From contig NZ_JAQUWN010000022.1 in NCBI RefSeq assembly GCF_028692895.1, forward strand, positions 1 to 56,200: a stretch of 56,200 nucleotides of DNA, read 5' to 3'. Below, piece by piece: positions 44,577 to 54,278 of this stretch; within the stretch, counting starts at the first letter, position 1, and each line of letters opens with the position of its first letter. This DNA comes from Pseudodesulfovibrio sp. (lineage in GTDB: Bacteria > Desulfobacterota > Desulfovibrionia > Desulfovibrionales > Desulfovibrionaceae). Made by a program: the position numbers and the translations under genes. The notes under the pieces are model-generated. The model was not told the origin of the DNA, did not search any database, and worked only from the letters and a program-made list of their open reading frames with translations.

Positions 44577-46919
44577 ATGGGTCTGCTCCGCCACCACTAC
44601 ACCATCACCGGCCAGGTCCAGGGCGTCGGCTTCAGGCCGTTCATCTACCGCATCGCCACGGACAACGCGCTCACCGGCTCGGTCAACAACTCCAGCGAGG
44701 GCGTGCTCATCGAGGTCCAGGGCACGGCCGACCAGCTCGGCCGGTTCGCCGACGACCTCTCGGCCAAGCTGCCGCCCCTGGCCTCCATCGTCACCCTGGA
44801 AAAGGGCGACATGGACGCCGTGGCGGACGAGGCCGCATTCGTCATTCTCAAGTCCACCGGCGGCCACGGCCACAGCGTGCTCATCAGCCCGGACGTGGCC
44901 ACCTGCCCGGACTGCCTGGCCGACATCGCGGACCCGGAAAACCGCCGCTACCGCTACCCCTTCACCAACTGCACCAACTGCGGCCCGCGCTACACCATCA
45001 CCCGCTCCATCCCCTACGACCGGCCCCAGACCTCCATGGCCAAGTTCATCATGTGCCCGGAGTGCCAGGCCGAGTACAACAACCCGCTGGACCGGCGGTT
45101 CCACGCCCAGCCCAACGCCTGCCCCGTCTGCGGCCCCCGGCTGATGCTCACCGACAAGGGCGGGGCCATCTTCGCCCAGGGCGGCGAGACCCTGCCCCGC
45201 CTGGCCATCGAGCTCGCCGAGGGAAAAATCGCCGCCGTCAAGGGGCTGGGCGGCTTCCACCTCGCCTGCGACGCCGCCTCGGACGCGGCCGTGGCCGAGC
45301 TGCGCCGGCGCAAGCACCGGCCGGACAAGCCCCTGGCCGTCATGGTCCCGGACATCGAGACCGCGCGCAAGCTGGCCGTCCTCTCGCCCGAGGAGGAAGA
45401 GTGGCTGACCGGCATCCGCCGCCCCATCGTCCTGGCCGCCAAACGCGAGCCGTTCCTCCTCTCGCCCCTGGCGGCCCCGGACACGAATTTCATCGGCCTG
45501 GTCCTGCCCTACACCCCGCTGCACCAGATCCTGCTCTCGGACTTCGCCGGGGCATGCGGCCACGAAGCCCCGGCCCTGGTCATGACCTCGGGCAACATGA
45601 GCTCCGAGCCCATCTGCCTGGGCAACCTGGAGGCCCTCAAGCACCTGGCCGACATCGCCGACGTCTTCGTCTTCCACAACCGCGACATCCTCATCCGCAC
45701 CGACGACTCGGTCCTGCGCGTCAACCCGGCCACCGGCCAGCCCATCCACATCCGCCGGGCGCGAGGGTTCACGCCATCGCCGGTCTTCCTGCCCGTGTCC
45801 GGCCCCACGGTCCTCGGCACCGGGCCGGAGCTGAAGTGCGCCATGACCCTGACCAAGGGCGACCAGGCCTTCCCCGGCCAGCACATCGGCAACATGACCA
45901 ACCTGGAGAACCTGCGATTCTACCGCGAGATCCTGACCCACCTCCAGTCCATCCTCCAGGTGAGGCCCGAGCTCATCGTCCGCGACCTGCACCCGGACTA
46001 CATGACCTCCTCCCTGGCCGACGAACTGGCCGAGGAGCTGGGCGCGCCGGTCAGGACCCTCCAGCACCACTTCGCCCACATCCACGCCGTGCTGGCCGAA
46101 AACAAGTTCTCCGGCCCGGCCATCGGCCTGGCCCTGGACGGCACGGGGCTGGGCGAGGACGGAACAATCTGGGGCGGCGAATGCTTGCTGGTCATGCCCG
46201 AGGAGGGCGAACAGCAGCGCCTGGCCCACTTCGCGACCATCCGCATGCCCGGCGGCGAGGCGGCCGTGCGACAGCCCTGGCGGCTGGCCCAGTCCGCCCT
46301 CTGGTCCCTGGGCGTCACCGAGCCCGGCACCTACGCCTGGCCCTGGCTGGACCGCTTCGGCCGGGAATCGCGCCTGCTGCCCCAACTGCTCGAAAAAGGC
46401 ATCAACTCGCCCGCGACGTCAAGCTGCGGACGCCTCTTCGACGCCGTGGCCGCCCTCTGCGGCATGGCCGACGCCATCACCTACGAGGGACAGGCCGCCA
46501 TTCTCCTGGAAAAGGTCCAGGACATGGGCGAGACCGGGGCCTACCCCTGCCCGCTCTCCGGCGCCGACCCCGTGGCCCTGGATACCCACACCCTGCTCCG
46601 GGCCGTGCTGGAGGACTTGGAAAAGGGCGCGCCCGCGCCCAAGGTAGCCCGCCGCTTCCATCGCGGCCTCGTCGCCGGGCTGACCGACATGGCCTACAGC
46701 TTTTCCTCCCTGCTGGACATCCATCATGTGGCTCTGTCCGGCGGCGTCATGCAGAACCTGACCATCGCCACGGAACTGCCCGCCGCCCTCCGGTCCGCCG
46801 GGCTCATCCCCCTGGTCCACACCCTGGTCCCGCCCAACGACGCCTGCATTTCCCTGGGCCAGGCAGCCTGGGGCCTGTGGCAACTCCGCCTCGACAAAAT
46901 TCAGGAGCCCCAACCATGA
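44577..46919 (+). CDS. hypF: HypF, carbamoyltransferase of hydrogenase maturation
   Basis: This 780-residue protein makes the thiocarbamate that becomes the CN ligands of [NiFe]-hydrogenase. An acylphosphatase-like domain (about 1-90, TGQVQGVGFRPFIYRIA) is followed by two zinc-finger pairs (CPDCLADIADPE, NCTNCGPRYT; CPECQAEYNN, ACPVCGPRLM) at about 107-190. A YrdC-like domain follows (IAAVKGLGGFHLACDA at about 220), then a Kae1-like domain with LQHHFAHIHAVLAEN and LSGGVMQNLTIATELP. Full length for the family. The stop overlaps the next gene's ATG. No hydrogenase genes are in the window. Confidence 0.97.
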   Translation: MGLLRHHYTITGQVQGVGFRPFIYRIATDNALTGSVNNSSEGVLIEVQGTADQLGRFADDLSAKLPPLASIVTLEKGDMDAVADEAAFVILKSTGGHGHSVLISPDVATCPDCLADIADPENRRYRYPFTNCTNCGPRYTITRSIPYDRPQTSMAKFIMCPECQAEYNNPLDRRFHAQPNACPVCGPRLMLTDKGGAIFAQGGETLPRLAIELAEGKIAAVKGLGGFHLACDAASDAAVAELRRRKHRPDKPLAVMVPDIETARKLAVLSPEEEEWLTGIRRPIVLAAKREPFLLSPLAAPDTNFIGLVLPYTPLHQILLSDFAGACGHEAPALVMTSGNMSSEPICLGNLEALKHLADIADVFVFHNRDILIRTDDSVLRVNPATGQPIHIRRARGFTPSPVFLPVSGPTVLGTGPELKCAMTLTKGDQAFPGQHIGNMTNLENLRFYREILTHLQSILQVRPELIVRDLHPDYMTSSLADELAEELGAPVRTLQHHFAHIHAVLAENKFSGPAIGLALDGTGLGEDGTIWGGECLLVMPEEGEQQRLAHFATIRMPGGEAAVRQPWRLAQSALWSLGVTEPGTYAWPWLDRFGRESRLLPQLLEKGINSPATSSCGRLFDAVAALCGMADAITYEGQAAILLEKVQDMGETGAYPCPLSGADPVALDTHTLLRAVLEDLEKGAPAPKVARRFHRGLVAGLTDMAYSFSSLLDIHHVALSGGVMQNLTIATELPAALRSAGLIPLVHTLVPPNDACISLGQAAWGLWQLRLDKIQEPQP

Positions 46920-47626
46920 GAACCCGTTTCGCCGCACTGCCGCTGCTTTTGCTCCTCACGCTCCTCGCCGGAACCGCCTCGGCGGACGCCGCCTTCTGCA
47001 CCCCCGGCGTGCTCGGCGAAATCCGCGAGATAGAAACCACCAGGGGCTTCCGCGTGGACGCGGCCTACCCAGTGCCCTGCGCCCCCGCCGCAGCCCGCCA
47101 ACTGCGCAACCACGTCGCCCGCACCGTGCGCGAGTTCAAGGAGACCGACCCGGAACACGACCTGTCATTCTTTCCCCACCCCTACGAACTGATCGTCCAG
47201 TACGAAACCACCGCCGCCGCAGGCGGGCGGCTCCTCTCGGTCCGGCTGCACACCATGGTCTACACCGGCGGCGCGCACCCCAACAACTGGCCCGACACCT
47301 GGGTCTTCGACCTCGTCGACGGCCGCGCGCTCACCCTGGACGACCTCTTCCCCGCCCCCGGCGGAGCCCTGCGCATCCTGGCCACCTGCGTGCGAGCCGA
47401 ACTGCGGGCCACCCTGGGCGAGATGCTCCTCGAAGAAATGCTCCAGTCCGGCACCGACCCCACGCCCGACAACTACGCCCGGTTCGTCCTCACCGAGCGC
47501 GGCCTGACCTTCTTCTTCGCCCCCTACCAGGTCGCTCCCTACGCCGCGGGTGAACAACGCGTCACCATTCCCATGGACCGCCTCGCCCCTCTGCTCCGCC
47601 CCTCGCTGGCGGCCATGCTGCGCTAG
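46916..47626 (+). CDS. secreted DUF3298-like protein
   Basis: A 236-residue exported protein. The signal peptide is residues 1-24 (MRTRFAALPLLLLLTLLAG, then TASADA). The mature part has the DUF4163/DUF3298 look: YETTAAAGGRLLSVRLHTMV, then YTGGAHPNNWPDTWVFDLVD, DGRALTLDDLF and FFFAPYQVAPYAAGEQRVTI. In this family the C-terminal domain resembles peptidoglycan-associated or anti-sigma-linked exported proteins; function is unknown. The ATG at 46916 overlaps the hypF stop (ATGA). Confidence 0.85.
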   Translation: MRTRFAALPLLLLLTLLAGTASADAAFCTPGVLGEIREIETTRGFRVDAAYPVPCAPAAARQLRNHVARTVREFKETDPEHDLSFFPHPYELIVQYETTAAAGGRLLSVRLHTMVYTGGAHPNNWPDTWVFDLVDGRALTLDDLFPAPGGALRILATCVRAELRATLGEMLLEEMLQSGTDPTPDNYARFVLTERGLTFFFAPYQVAPYAAGEQRVTIPMDRLAPLLRPSLAAMLR

Positions 47627-47639
47627 CGGATTGCGGCGC

Positions 47640-47821
47640 GATCGGACCGGAGGCGGAAATGCCTCCGGCGGCCCTCCGGGGGCCACTTCGTGGAGACCAG
47701 GGCGCTGTCCTGGACCCGCCAAAGGCAAGCCTTTGGACCATTCGCCGCTTTCGCGGGGGCGTAGCCGGACCAAACGGCTCACGTCCGCGGGGACGGACTG
47801 CCCGCTCGCCCCAGCCGGGGT
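47640..47821. repeat. multi-hairpin intergenic element
   Basis: This GC-rich non-coding block carries a series of hairpins. They are CCGGAGGC/GCCTCCGG (47647-47668), CCAAAGG/CCTTTGG (47719-47736), CGTCC/GGACG (47782-47795) and CCCC/GGGG (47809-47820, followed by TATTTTT). From memory this resembles the repetitive intergenic elements of Desulfovibrio genomes with gcctccggcggcc cores. Only one copy of this exact element was noticed in the window. It could also serve as a terminator region for the genes on both sides. Confidence 0.5.
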
Positions 47822-47837
47822 ATTTTTAGGAGAAAAG

Positions 47838-47903
47838 ATGCAGACAAAACCTCAAATCAAGGACCCCGCCTCTCTCGATGTCTCAGACGCCGTAATGGCA
47901 TGA
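47838..47903 (+). CDS. 21-residue ORF with a ribosome site
   Basis: MQTKPQIKDPASLDVSDAVMA follows TAGGAG eight bases before its ATG, and a short stem with a T-run ends just upstream. No family is recognised. It could be a leader peptide, a truncated gene start, or chance. Nothing convincing lies downstream on this strand before the convergent chemoreceptor gene at 48003. Confidence 0.25.
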   Translation: MQTKPQIKDPASLDVSDAVMA

Positions 47904-48002
47904 CCTGCAAGCCTGCACCAGGCAGTTCACACGACGTGGGCCACTGTCCGCGAATATTCGCGGACGCCGGATAGCCGCCGGAGGCGTTCCCGCTCCGTCC
48001 CG

Positions 48003-49574
48003 TCAGAGCCGGTCCAGCCCGTCCGGTCCCGGCTCGGGTCCCTCGTCCTCGGGAAATGCGGCCTGTGTGGCATCGCCCAGGTTGAAGTAGCTGATGGAGC
48101 GCTGGAGAAGCGCGGCCTGGCCGGAGAGGTTGCACGAGGTCCCGGCCAACTGCTCCGAGGCGGCGGCGTTCTGCCGGGTGATGGCGTCGAGTTCGCGGAT
48201 GCCGTTGTTGATCTCCTTGACGCCTTCGGCCTGTTCGCCGCTGGCGGCGGCGATTTCCTGGACCAGGTCCGAGGTGCGGCGGATGTCGGGGACCATCTTT
48301 TCGAGCATGGCCCCCGCCTTTTCGGCCACGGCCATGCTGGAGGTGGAGAGCTCGCCGATTTCGGCGGCGGCCTTGCCCGAGCGCTCGGCGAGCTTGCGCA
48401 CCTCGGCGGCGACCACGGCGAAGCCCTTGCCCTGCTCGCCCGCGCGTGCGGCCTCGATGGCGGCGTTGAGGGCCAGGAGGTTGGTCTGCCGGGCGATCTC
48501 GCCCACGATGGAAATCCTGTCCGCGATCTCACGCATGGCGGCCACGGTTTCGCTGACGGCCCGGCCGCCCTGTTCGGCGTCCTCGCGGGCCCGGCGGGAC
48601 ATGCGCTCGGTTTCGGCGGCGTTTTCGGAGTTGCGGCCGATGGTGGCCACCATGGCCCCGACGTGGGAGGAGACGGTCTCCACCCCGGCGGCCTGGCGGC
48701 TGGCCCCCTCGGACACGGTGTTGGACGCGCCGGTCAGTTCAGCGCTGCCTTCGGCCACGCTGGCGGCCACGGCCGAGGCGTTGCCGATGACCCGGCGCAG
48801 GTTGCCGACCATGCCGCGCATGGCGGCGTAGACGCTGCCGGGCCGCCCCTCGGCCTGGAAGAGGACGCCCAGGTCCCCCGAGGCGATGCGTTCGGTCATG
48901 GCCCGCAGCTCCTCGGGGTCGATGCCGAGCTGGCGCAGGATGGAGAGGGTGAGGAACACGGCCCCGGCAGCGCCCAGGAACATGGCCGCGATGCCGAGGC
49001 CGAGGGCGATGCGGCAGAGCAGTGAGGAGCGGTCGCGCACCTCGGACATGCGCCGGGCGGCCAGGGAGGCGGCGCGGTCAGCCATGGCGTCCACGCCGGG
49101 CTGGATAGCGCCCACCACGCCGAGCATGGCGGTTTCGGCCTGCTTGCCCTGCTCCGGGTTGTCCGCCCCGGCCACGTCGTAGAAGAAGGATTCGTAGTCG
49201 AAGCAGGCCTTCTTGACCTTTTCGCCCAGGTCGACCAGTTCGCCGTCACCGGCGGCGCGAGCCTGCTCCACCAGTTTTTCCGTGGACTTGACCAGGGTGG
49301 CCACGCCTTCGATGAACCGATCCAGGTAGGCCGGGTCCTGGTCGCGCAGGAAGCCCCGCTCGTCGATGCGGCAGCGGAGCATCTGCGACCGCACCAGGTT
49401 CGCCTGGTCCTTGATGGCCAGGTCCACGTCGATGACGGCGCGGTAACCGTCGGCCGTGACCATGGAGGCCACCTGGAACATGGCCAGCACCAACCCCAGG
49501 AGCACGACCACCATGCCGGACCCCAGGGCCAGCTTGGTGCGCAGCCGGGTCTTGCCCAAGAGTGAAACACGCAT
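48003..49574 (-). CDS. methyl-accepting chemotaxis protein
   Basis: A 523-residue chemoreceptor. Transmembrane helices lie at about 15-38 ([20 protein letters not shown]) and about 185-210. The periplasmic domain between them is about 145 residues, helical in look, with an unknown ligand. A HAMP linker follows, and the MA signalling tip has [20 protein letters not shown] with [20 protein letters not shown]. No CheB/CheR NWETF tail pentapeptide is seen. The start at 49574 ([11 protein letters not shown]) was taken over 49628, as the extra 18 residues have no protein character and a GGA ribosome site fits 49574. Confidence 0.92.
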   Translation of the reverse strand: MRVSLLGKTRLRTKLALGSGMVVVLLGLVLAMFQVASMVTADGYRAVIDVDLAIKDQANLVRSQMLRCRIDERGFLRDQDPAYLDRFIEGVATLVKSTEKLVEQARAAGDGELVDLGEKVKKACFDYESFFYDVAGADNPEQGKQAETAMLGVVGAIQPGVDAMADRAASLAARRMSEVRDRSSLLCRIALGLGIAAMFLGAAGAVFLTLSILRQLGIDPEELRAMTERIASGDLGVLFQAEGRPGSVYAAMRGMVGNLRRVIGNASAVAASVAEGSAELTGASNTVSEGASRQAAGVETVSSHVGAMVATIGRNSENAAETERMSRRAREDAEQGGRAVSETVAAMREIADRISIVGEIARQTNLLALNAAIEAARAGEQGKGFAVVAAEVRKLAERSGKAAAEIGELSTSSMAVAEKAGAMLEKMVPDIRRTSDLVQEIAAASGEQAEGVKEINNGIRELDAITRQNAAASEQLAGTSCNLSGQAALLQRSISYFNLGDATQAAFPEDEGPEPGPDGLDRL

Positions 49575-49682
49575 GTCTTGTCCGTCCTCGGTTGCAGGGA
49601 CCGCCCTCCGGCTCCCATTGTCGACCATGGTAGCCGGGCGGTGAAAATATGAAATTATATTCTGCGGCGCGTCCGGCGGGCG

Positions 49683-49710
49683 AAAAAAAGGCCGGAGTCG
49701 CCTCCGGCCT
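49683..49710 (-). terminator. terminator after serA
   Basis: AGGCCGGAG and CTCCGGCCT form a 9-bp stem around TCGC, with a run of A on the plus strand giving a minus-strand T-run. It lies 25 bases past the serA stop. Confidence 0.9.
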
Positions 49711-49734
49711 TGATGATGTCAAATGGCGAGGGCC

Positions 49735-50925
49735 CTAGATGGACACGCGAATGACGCCCTCGATGGAAGCGAGCGCCGTGCGCACTTCCTCGGTGGGCTG
49801 GGAGTGGACCATGTAGACGGTCTGGACGTGGTCGCCGAGCTTGCGGGAGTTGTTCTCGCGGATGTTGACGCCCATCTCGCCCATGGCCGTGCCGAACTTG
49901 CCGAACATGCCCGGCTTGTCGTCGTGGGTGATGAAGATGGTGTAGACGTCGGCCCCTTCGTCCAGGACGGTTTCGCCCACGTTGACGCAGTTGCCGTAGT
50001 CGCCCCGGCGCAGGTAGGCGGTGACCACCTCGGCGATCTCCATGCCGGTGCGGATGCCCGCGTTGCGCGTGGACGCGCCCAGGTGGGCGGACATGACGAT
50101 GTTGTCCAGCTCCTGGAGCTTGTTGACGAAGGGCAGGCCTTCGCGCTTGGGCTCGGTCTCGTAGCAGTCCAGGGCCGCGCCCGCGATCTGGCTGGTCTTC
50201 AGCGCCTCGTAGAGGGCGTCCTCGGCCACGTTCTTGCCGCGCGAGGCATTGATGAGGAAGGCGGTCTCCTTCATCAGCTTGAGCTCCTCGGTGTTGATGA
50301 CCGGGTCCGCGCCGCCGCAGTGCAGGGAGACGAAGTCCGCCTTCTTGAGCAGCTCGGGGATGGAGTCCATGTATTCCAGGGGGGCGTCGATGGAGCGGTA
50401 CATGTCGTAGCCGATGACCTTCATGCCCAGCGCGCCGGCCTTGGCGGCCAGGGCCTGGCCGATGCGGCCGCAGCCGATGATGCCGAGCGTCTTGCCGAAG
50501 AGCTCGACGCCCAGGAAGCGCTTCTTGTGCCAGGTGCCGCTCATCAGGGTATGGTGGGCCATCGGGACCTTGCGGGCGATGGCGAACATCAGGCCCAGGG
50601 CGTGCTCGGCCGTGGCGTTGGTGTTGCCGTTGGGCGCGAACTTGACGATGACGCCCAGCTCCTTGGCCGCTTCCAGGTCGATGTTGTCCGTGCCCACGCC
50701 GCCCCGGCCGACGATCTTGAGCTTGCCGCCGTTCTTCACGCCCGCTTCGAGCAGCTTGCGTGTGACCTTGGTGGCGGAGCGCACCAGAAGCGCGTCGAAC
50801 TGGCCGATCTCGCTCAGGAGGTCATCCTCGTCCCGCTTCTCGGTCTCGATGACGAAGCCCTGCTGTTTCAGGTACTTCTGGGCCTCTTCCACCAGGCCGT
50901 CGTTGGCCAGGATGCGCTTGTTCAT
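49735..50925 (-). CDS. serA: SerA, D-3-phosphoglycerate dehydrogenase
   Basis: A 396-residue D-isomer 2-hydroxyacid dehydrogenase catalysing the first step of serine synthesis. NAD site: LGIIGCGRIGQALAAKAG at about residue 145. Substrate/catalytic parts: VGRGGVGTDNIDLEAA, INASRGKNVAEDALYEAL and the His in MSAHLGASTRNAG. A short ACT domain (about 320-396, TIFITHDDKPGMFGKFGTAM) probably senses serine. The ATG at 50925 has AGGAG. It lies 11 bases after the aminotransferase gene, so both belong to one serine operon. Confidence 0.97.
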   Translation of the reverse strand: MNKRILANDGLVEEAQKYLKQQGFVIETEKRDEDDLLSEIGQFDALLVRSATKVTRKLLEAGVKNGGKLKIVGRGGVGTDNIDLEAAKELGVIVKFAPNGNTNATAEHALGLMFAIARKVPMAHHTLMSGTWHKKRFLGVELFGKTLGIIGCGRIGQALAAKAGALGMKVIGYDMYRSIDAPLEYMDSIPELLKKADFVSLHCGGADPVINTEELKLMKETAFLINASRGKNVAEDALYEALKTSQIAGAALDCYETEPKREGLPFVNKLQELDNIVMSAHLGASTRNAGIRTGMEIAEVVTAYLRRGDYGNCVNVGETVLDEGADVYTIFITHDDKPGMFGKFGTAMGEMGVNIRENNSRKLGDHVQTVYMVHSQPTEEVRTALASIEGVIRVSI

Positions 50926-50936
50926 GGGCGGGTCTC

Positions 50937-52076
50937 CTAGAGTTTCTTGAGTTCGATTTCGAGCTTGGCCAGGTACTCGCCGAGCATGGCCGGGGTGATG
51001 TCGCCCATGTGGCCGATGCGGAAGACCAGGCGGCGGCCTTCGCTCTCCAGGGCGGTATTCAGCTTGCCGTAGCCGGGGTCCATGAGATAGCCCTCGGCGC
51101 GCAGAGCCTCCTTCACGCCCTTCTTGAGCTGGGCCACGGTGACGCCCGCAGGGCAGACCACGGTGGACACCGTGGGCGAGCGGAAGCCCTCGGGCGCGAA
51201 CATGTCGAAGCCGTCCAGGCCGTCCACCCACTTCTCGACCATGCCGCGCATCTCGATGTGGCGGGCGAAACGGTTGGCGATGCCCTCCTCGTTCACGATG
51301 TAGTCGAGCTGGACGCACATCTGGTTGGCCAGCGTGCAGTTGGGGGTGGTCAGGGTCTGGTTCTTGCGGGCCCGGCCCAGGTGCTTGGTGATGTCGTGGT
51401 GGTGGCCCTTGTTCGTCACCTTCTCGGCCTTGGCCTCGGCCTCGGGCGAGATGAAGGCCACGCCGAAACCGGCGGGCAGGCCCAGGGCCTTCTGGGTGGC
51501 GGTGGAGTACATGGCGGCCCCGGAGTTGTCGAGGTCGATATCCGCGCCGCCGAAGATGGACACGCCGTCCACCAGGGGCATGGCCCCGTACTGGCGGATC
51601 AGGGCGCAGGTGGCCTTCATGTCGTTGGTCACGCCGGTGGAGGTCTCGTTGTGGGTGAAGGAGACCACGTTCGGCTTCATGGACTTGAGTTTGTCCTCGA
51701 GCACGTTCAGGTCGATGGCCCGGCCGTAGTCGAACTTGAGGTTCTCGGCCTTCTTCCCGTTGGCGGCGGCGATGTTGTAGTACATGTCGCCGAAGGCGCC
51801 CACGGAGACGTTGAGGATGGACTCGCCGTCGGCCACCAGGGAGCGCACCGAGGCCTCCATGGCCATGGAGCCGGAGCCGAGCAGCAGGGCCAGCTCGTAC
51901 GTGCCGTCCGTGCCCGCGAGCTTCTTCATGTTCGCGCGGATGGGGACGAAGCGGAGGTCGTTCTCCGTGTCGCGATGGCCGAACTCGGGCAGCAGGGCGG
52001 CCTGCTTGACCTCGTCCCGGATGTAGGTCGGGCCGGTGATGAACAGTTTCAGGGGGGCAAAATTCGGTTTGCTCAT
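50937..52076 (-). CDS. class V aminotransferase for serine synthesis
   Basis: A 379-residue PLP enzyme of the serine-pyruvate/phosphoserine-type class V group. The PLP lysine is in STATQKALGLPAGFG near residue 196. GSGSMAMEASVRSLVADGES and DGVSIFGGADIDLDNSG are conserved parts of the fold. With SerA it would convert 3-phosphohydroxypyruvate to phosphoserine or a related acceptor. The exact substrate is inferred from the operon. The ATG at 52076 has AAGGGA; the frame reaching 52307 is non-protein-like before it. Confidence 0.93.
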   Translation of the reverse strand: MSKPNFAPLKLFITGPTYIRDEVKQAALLPEFGHRDTENDLRFVPIRANMKKLAGTDGTYELALLLGSGSMAMEASVRSLVADGESILNVSVGAFGDMYYNIAAANGKKAENLKFDYGRAIDLNVLEDKLKSMKPNVVSFTHNETSTGVTNDMKATCALIRQYGAMPLVDGVSIFGGADIDLDNSGAAMYSTATQKALGLPAGFGVAFISPEAEAKAEKVTNKGHHHDITKHLGRARKNQTLTTPNCTLANQMCVQLDYIVNEEGIANRFARHIEMRGMVEKWVDGLDGFDMFAPEGFRSPTVSTVVCPAGVTVAQLKKGVKEALRAEGYLMDPGYGKLNTALESEGRRLVFRIGHMGDITPAMLGEYLAKLEIELKKL

Positions 52077-52342
52077 GGCGATTCCCTTCTGAGATGATTT
52101 GACGGAAAAAACACCCAGGCGATTGCCGGGGAAATGTCCCCGTTCATATACCGAGATCGATGCGATGTCCAGGCGCGGCGGGCCTCCGGAGAACATTCGT
52201 CGCCCCGGCGAAAGCGACGAACGACGGGCGGTCCCCAGGGGCTGCCGCCGCAGGAAATTGCCCGCGCGGCCGGGTTGCCTCGCGCGGCCGATTGTGCTGT
52301 AACACAAGCCCGATCAAGAAAATTCCGCCCCACGGAGGCCCC

Positions 52343-53095
52343 ATGACCGCACCCGCCGACTCCCCCGTCGAGACTTTCACGGACCAACGCCGCGCCGAAG
52401 CGGCCCGCGAGCTGACCGAGACCGTCCGCCAACTGGCGGCCCACTACGGCCTGTGGCTGGCCGAGACCGTGCACCAGCTCGGGCTCGACGCCGCGCTTGC
52501 GGCCGAGCGCGAGGCCGGGGACCGGTTTTTCCCCCTGCTGGCGGCCAAGATCGAGCGCGCCCTGGGGCTGGAGGCGGGAGATATGTGGCGCGGAGCCGCC
52601 CCCGAGGCGCTGGAGGGCGCGGCCCAGGCCGTGCGCACGGCCTGGCTGGCGGCGGACGGGGTCTGGTTCCAGGCCGTGGAGGAAGCGGCGGGCATGGACG
52701 CGGCCAAGCGGGTCAACGACACCTGCTGGGCGCGCTTCGCCCCGCTGGAGGCGGCGCGGATCAAGGCGGTCCTGGGCCTGCCGGACGACGGCGGCATCCC
52801 GGCCCTCAAGGCGGTGCTGGCCGCGCGCATGTACGGCCGCCTGAACAAGTGGGAGTTCGCCGAGGAGACGGCCGCCTCCCTCGTCTTCCGCATGACCGAC
52901 TGCCGGGTCCAGACCGCCCGCAGACGCAAGGGGCTGGCCGACTACCCCTGCAAGTCCGGCGGCGCGACCGAATACGCGGGCCTGGCCCGGACCGTGGACC
53001 CGCGCCTGGCCTGTCAGTGCGTGGGCTGCCCGCCCGACGCCCACCCCGAGGAATGGGTCTGCGCCTGGCGGTTCACCCTGGCCGACAAAGCGTAA
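52343..53095 (+). CDS. DUF6125-like cytosolic protein
   Basis: A 250-residue soluble protein without signal or helices. It has an Ala/Glu-rich N-terminal helical half and a Cys-rich C-terminal half (VFRMTDCRVQTARRRKGLAD, YPCKSGG, ACQCVGCPPDAHPEEWVCAW). From memory this matches DUF6125-type proteins with a likely haem or metal-cofactor fold similar to ATC-hydrolase-like domains. The several Cys may bind a metal. Function unknown. It starts at 52343 with GGAGG upstream, divergent from the serine operon, and converges on rsgA. Confidence 0.8.
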   Translation: MTAPADSPVETFTDQRRAEAARELTETVRQLAAHYGLWLAETVHQLGLDAALAAEREAGDRFFPLLAAKIERALGLEAGDMWRGAAPEALEGAAQAVRTAWLAADGVWFQAVEEAAGMDAAKRVNDTCWARFAPLEAARIKAVLGLPDDGGIPALKAVLAARMYGRLNKWEFAEETAASLVFRMTDCRVQTARRRKGLADYPCKSGGATEYAGLARTVDPRLACQCVGCPPDAHPEEWVCAWRFTLADKA

Positions 53096-53130
53096 CGGCG
53101 GGGCGGCGGCGCCTGGCCGACACCCCGCCG
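53096..53130. terminator. terminator between convergent genes
   Basis: CGGCGGGG and CCCCGCCG form an 8-bp stem across a 19-base loop, right after the stop of the DUF6125-like gene and 53 bases from the rsgA stop on the other strand. The T-run is poor, so this is a moderate call. Confidence 0.55.
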
Positions 53131-53183
53131 CGTCATTGTTCACGTAACGGGTGGGCGGGGGAACGGCGAACCGCCCCACACCG

Positions 53184-54278
53184 TCACTTCATTTTCCGCG
53201 TCAGTTTCGCGATGGGCTTCCACCGCTCCTTTTCGACCCGGTTCGCGCTCTTGTCCCGGCGCTCCGCCACGTAGCGCATCTCGCGCTCCATCCGGCGGTA
53301 GCTCTCCAGCCGCTCGGGCGGGAGGCGGCCGAGTTCGACCGCCCGCAGGACCGCGCAGCCCGGCTCGCTCTCGTGCGAGCAGTCGGCGAAGCGGCATCCC
53401 TCGGCGAGTTCGGCGATGTCGGCAAAGGACTTTTCCACGCCGTCGCCGTCCAGGTAGAGGGCGACTTCGCGGATGCCGGGGTTGTCCATGAGCAGGCCGC
53501 CGCCGGGCATGCGGATCAGCTCGCGGGCCGTGGTGGTGTGCCGCCCCTTGCCCACGCTGTCGCTGACCCGGCCGGTGGCCTGGATTTCGCCGCCGTAGAG
53601 CCGGTTGGCCAGCGTGGACTTGCCCGCGCCCGAGGAGCCGAGCATGGCCACGGTCCGGCCGGGGCCGAGGCGGCTCGCCAGCTCGTCCCTGCCCCGGTCG
53701 TCCAGCATGGAGGCGAGCACCACCGGGACGCCGAAGGCGATGTCCTCGACCTGCCGCCGCGCCGCCTCCGGGTCGTCCAGGAGGTCCGCCTTGGTCAGCG
53801 CCACCAGGGGCGCGAGGCCGCAGTTGTAGACCAGGGTCAGGTAGCGTTCCAGCCGCCGGAGGTTGAAGTCGCGGTCCAGCCCGCAGACGATGAAGACCAT
53901 GTCCAGGTTGGCCGCCAGGGGCTGCTCGCGCAGGGCCGTTCCGGACCGGCCGTTGCGCGACCCGGCCTCGCCCCGCGACAGGATGTTCATTCTGGGGAGG
54001 ATGGACCGGATGACGTCGCCGTCCGTCAGCACCCAGTCACCGGTGACGGGATAGTCGTCACCGGCGTGCAGGATGCGGCCCGAGGGTGGGCAGAGCCGTT
54101 CTTCCGCGCCGTCCGCCACCAGGAAGAGATTGCGTTGCGCGCTGATGACGCGGGCCACGCGGCCGGGGCCGGTGTCCATGGCCGCCAGGCTGCGGCCGAA
54201 GTGTCCGTTCCAGCCGAGTGACCGGAGTTGTTCCGCGAATTCGGCGAGTTGCCGTTGCGCATTGGTTGCGTCTGTCAT
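53184..54278 (-). CDS. rsgA: RsgA, small ribosomal subunit biogenesis GTPase
   Basis: A 364-residue circularly permuted GTPase. An N-terminal OB-fold covers about 35-110. The G4 motif TKADLLDD comes before the G1 P-loop LGSSGAGKSTLANRLYG at about 212, then G3 (DNPGI). The zinc site FADCSHESEPGCAV is at about 300-315. It probably helps 30S subunit maturation. The ATG at 54278 has AAGGTG; the three residues before it have no support. It is full-length for the family. It is convergent with the DUF6125-like gene. Confidence 0.93.
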   Translation of the reverse strand: MTDATNAQRQLAEFAEQLRSLGWNGHFGRSLAAMDTGPGRVARVISAQRNLFLVADGAEERLCPPSGRILHAGDDYPVTGDWVLTDGDVIRSILPRMNILSRGEAGSRNGRSGTALREQPLAANLDMVFIVCGLDRDFNLRRLERYLTLVYNCGLAPLVALTKADLLDDPEAARRQVEDIAFGVPVVLASMLDDRGRDELASRLGPGRTVAMLGSSGAGKSTLANRLYGGEIQATGRVSDSVGKGRHTTTARELIRMPGGGLLMDNPGIREVALYLDGDGVEKSFADIAELAEGCRFADCSHESEPGCAVLRAVELGRLPPERLESYRRMEREMRYVAERRDKSANRVEKERWKPIAKLTRKMK

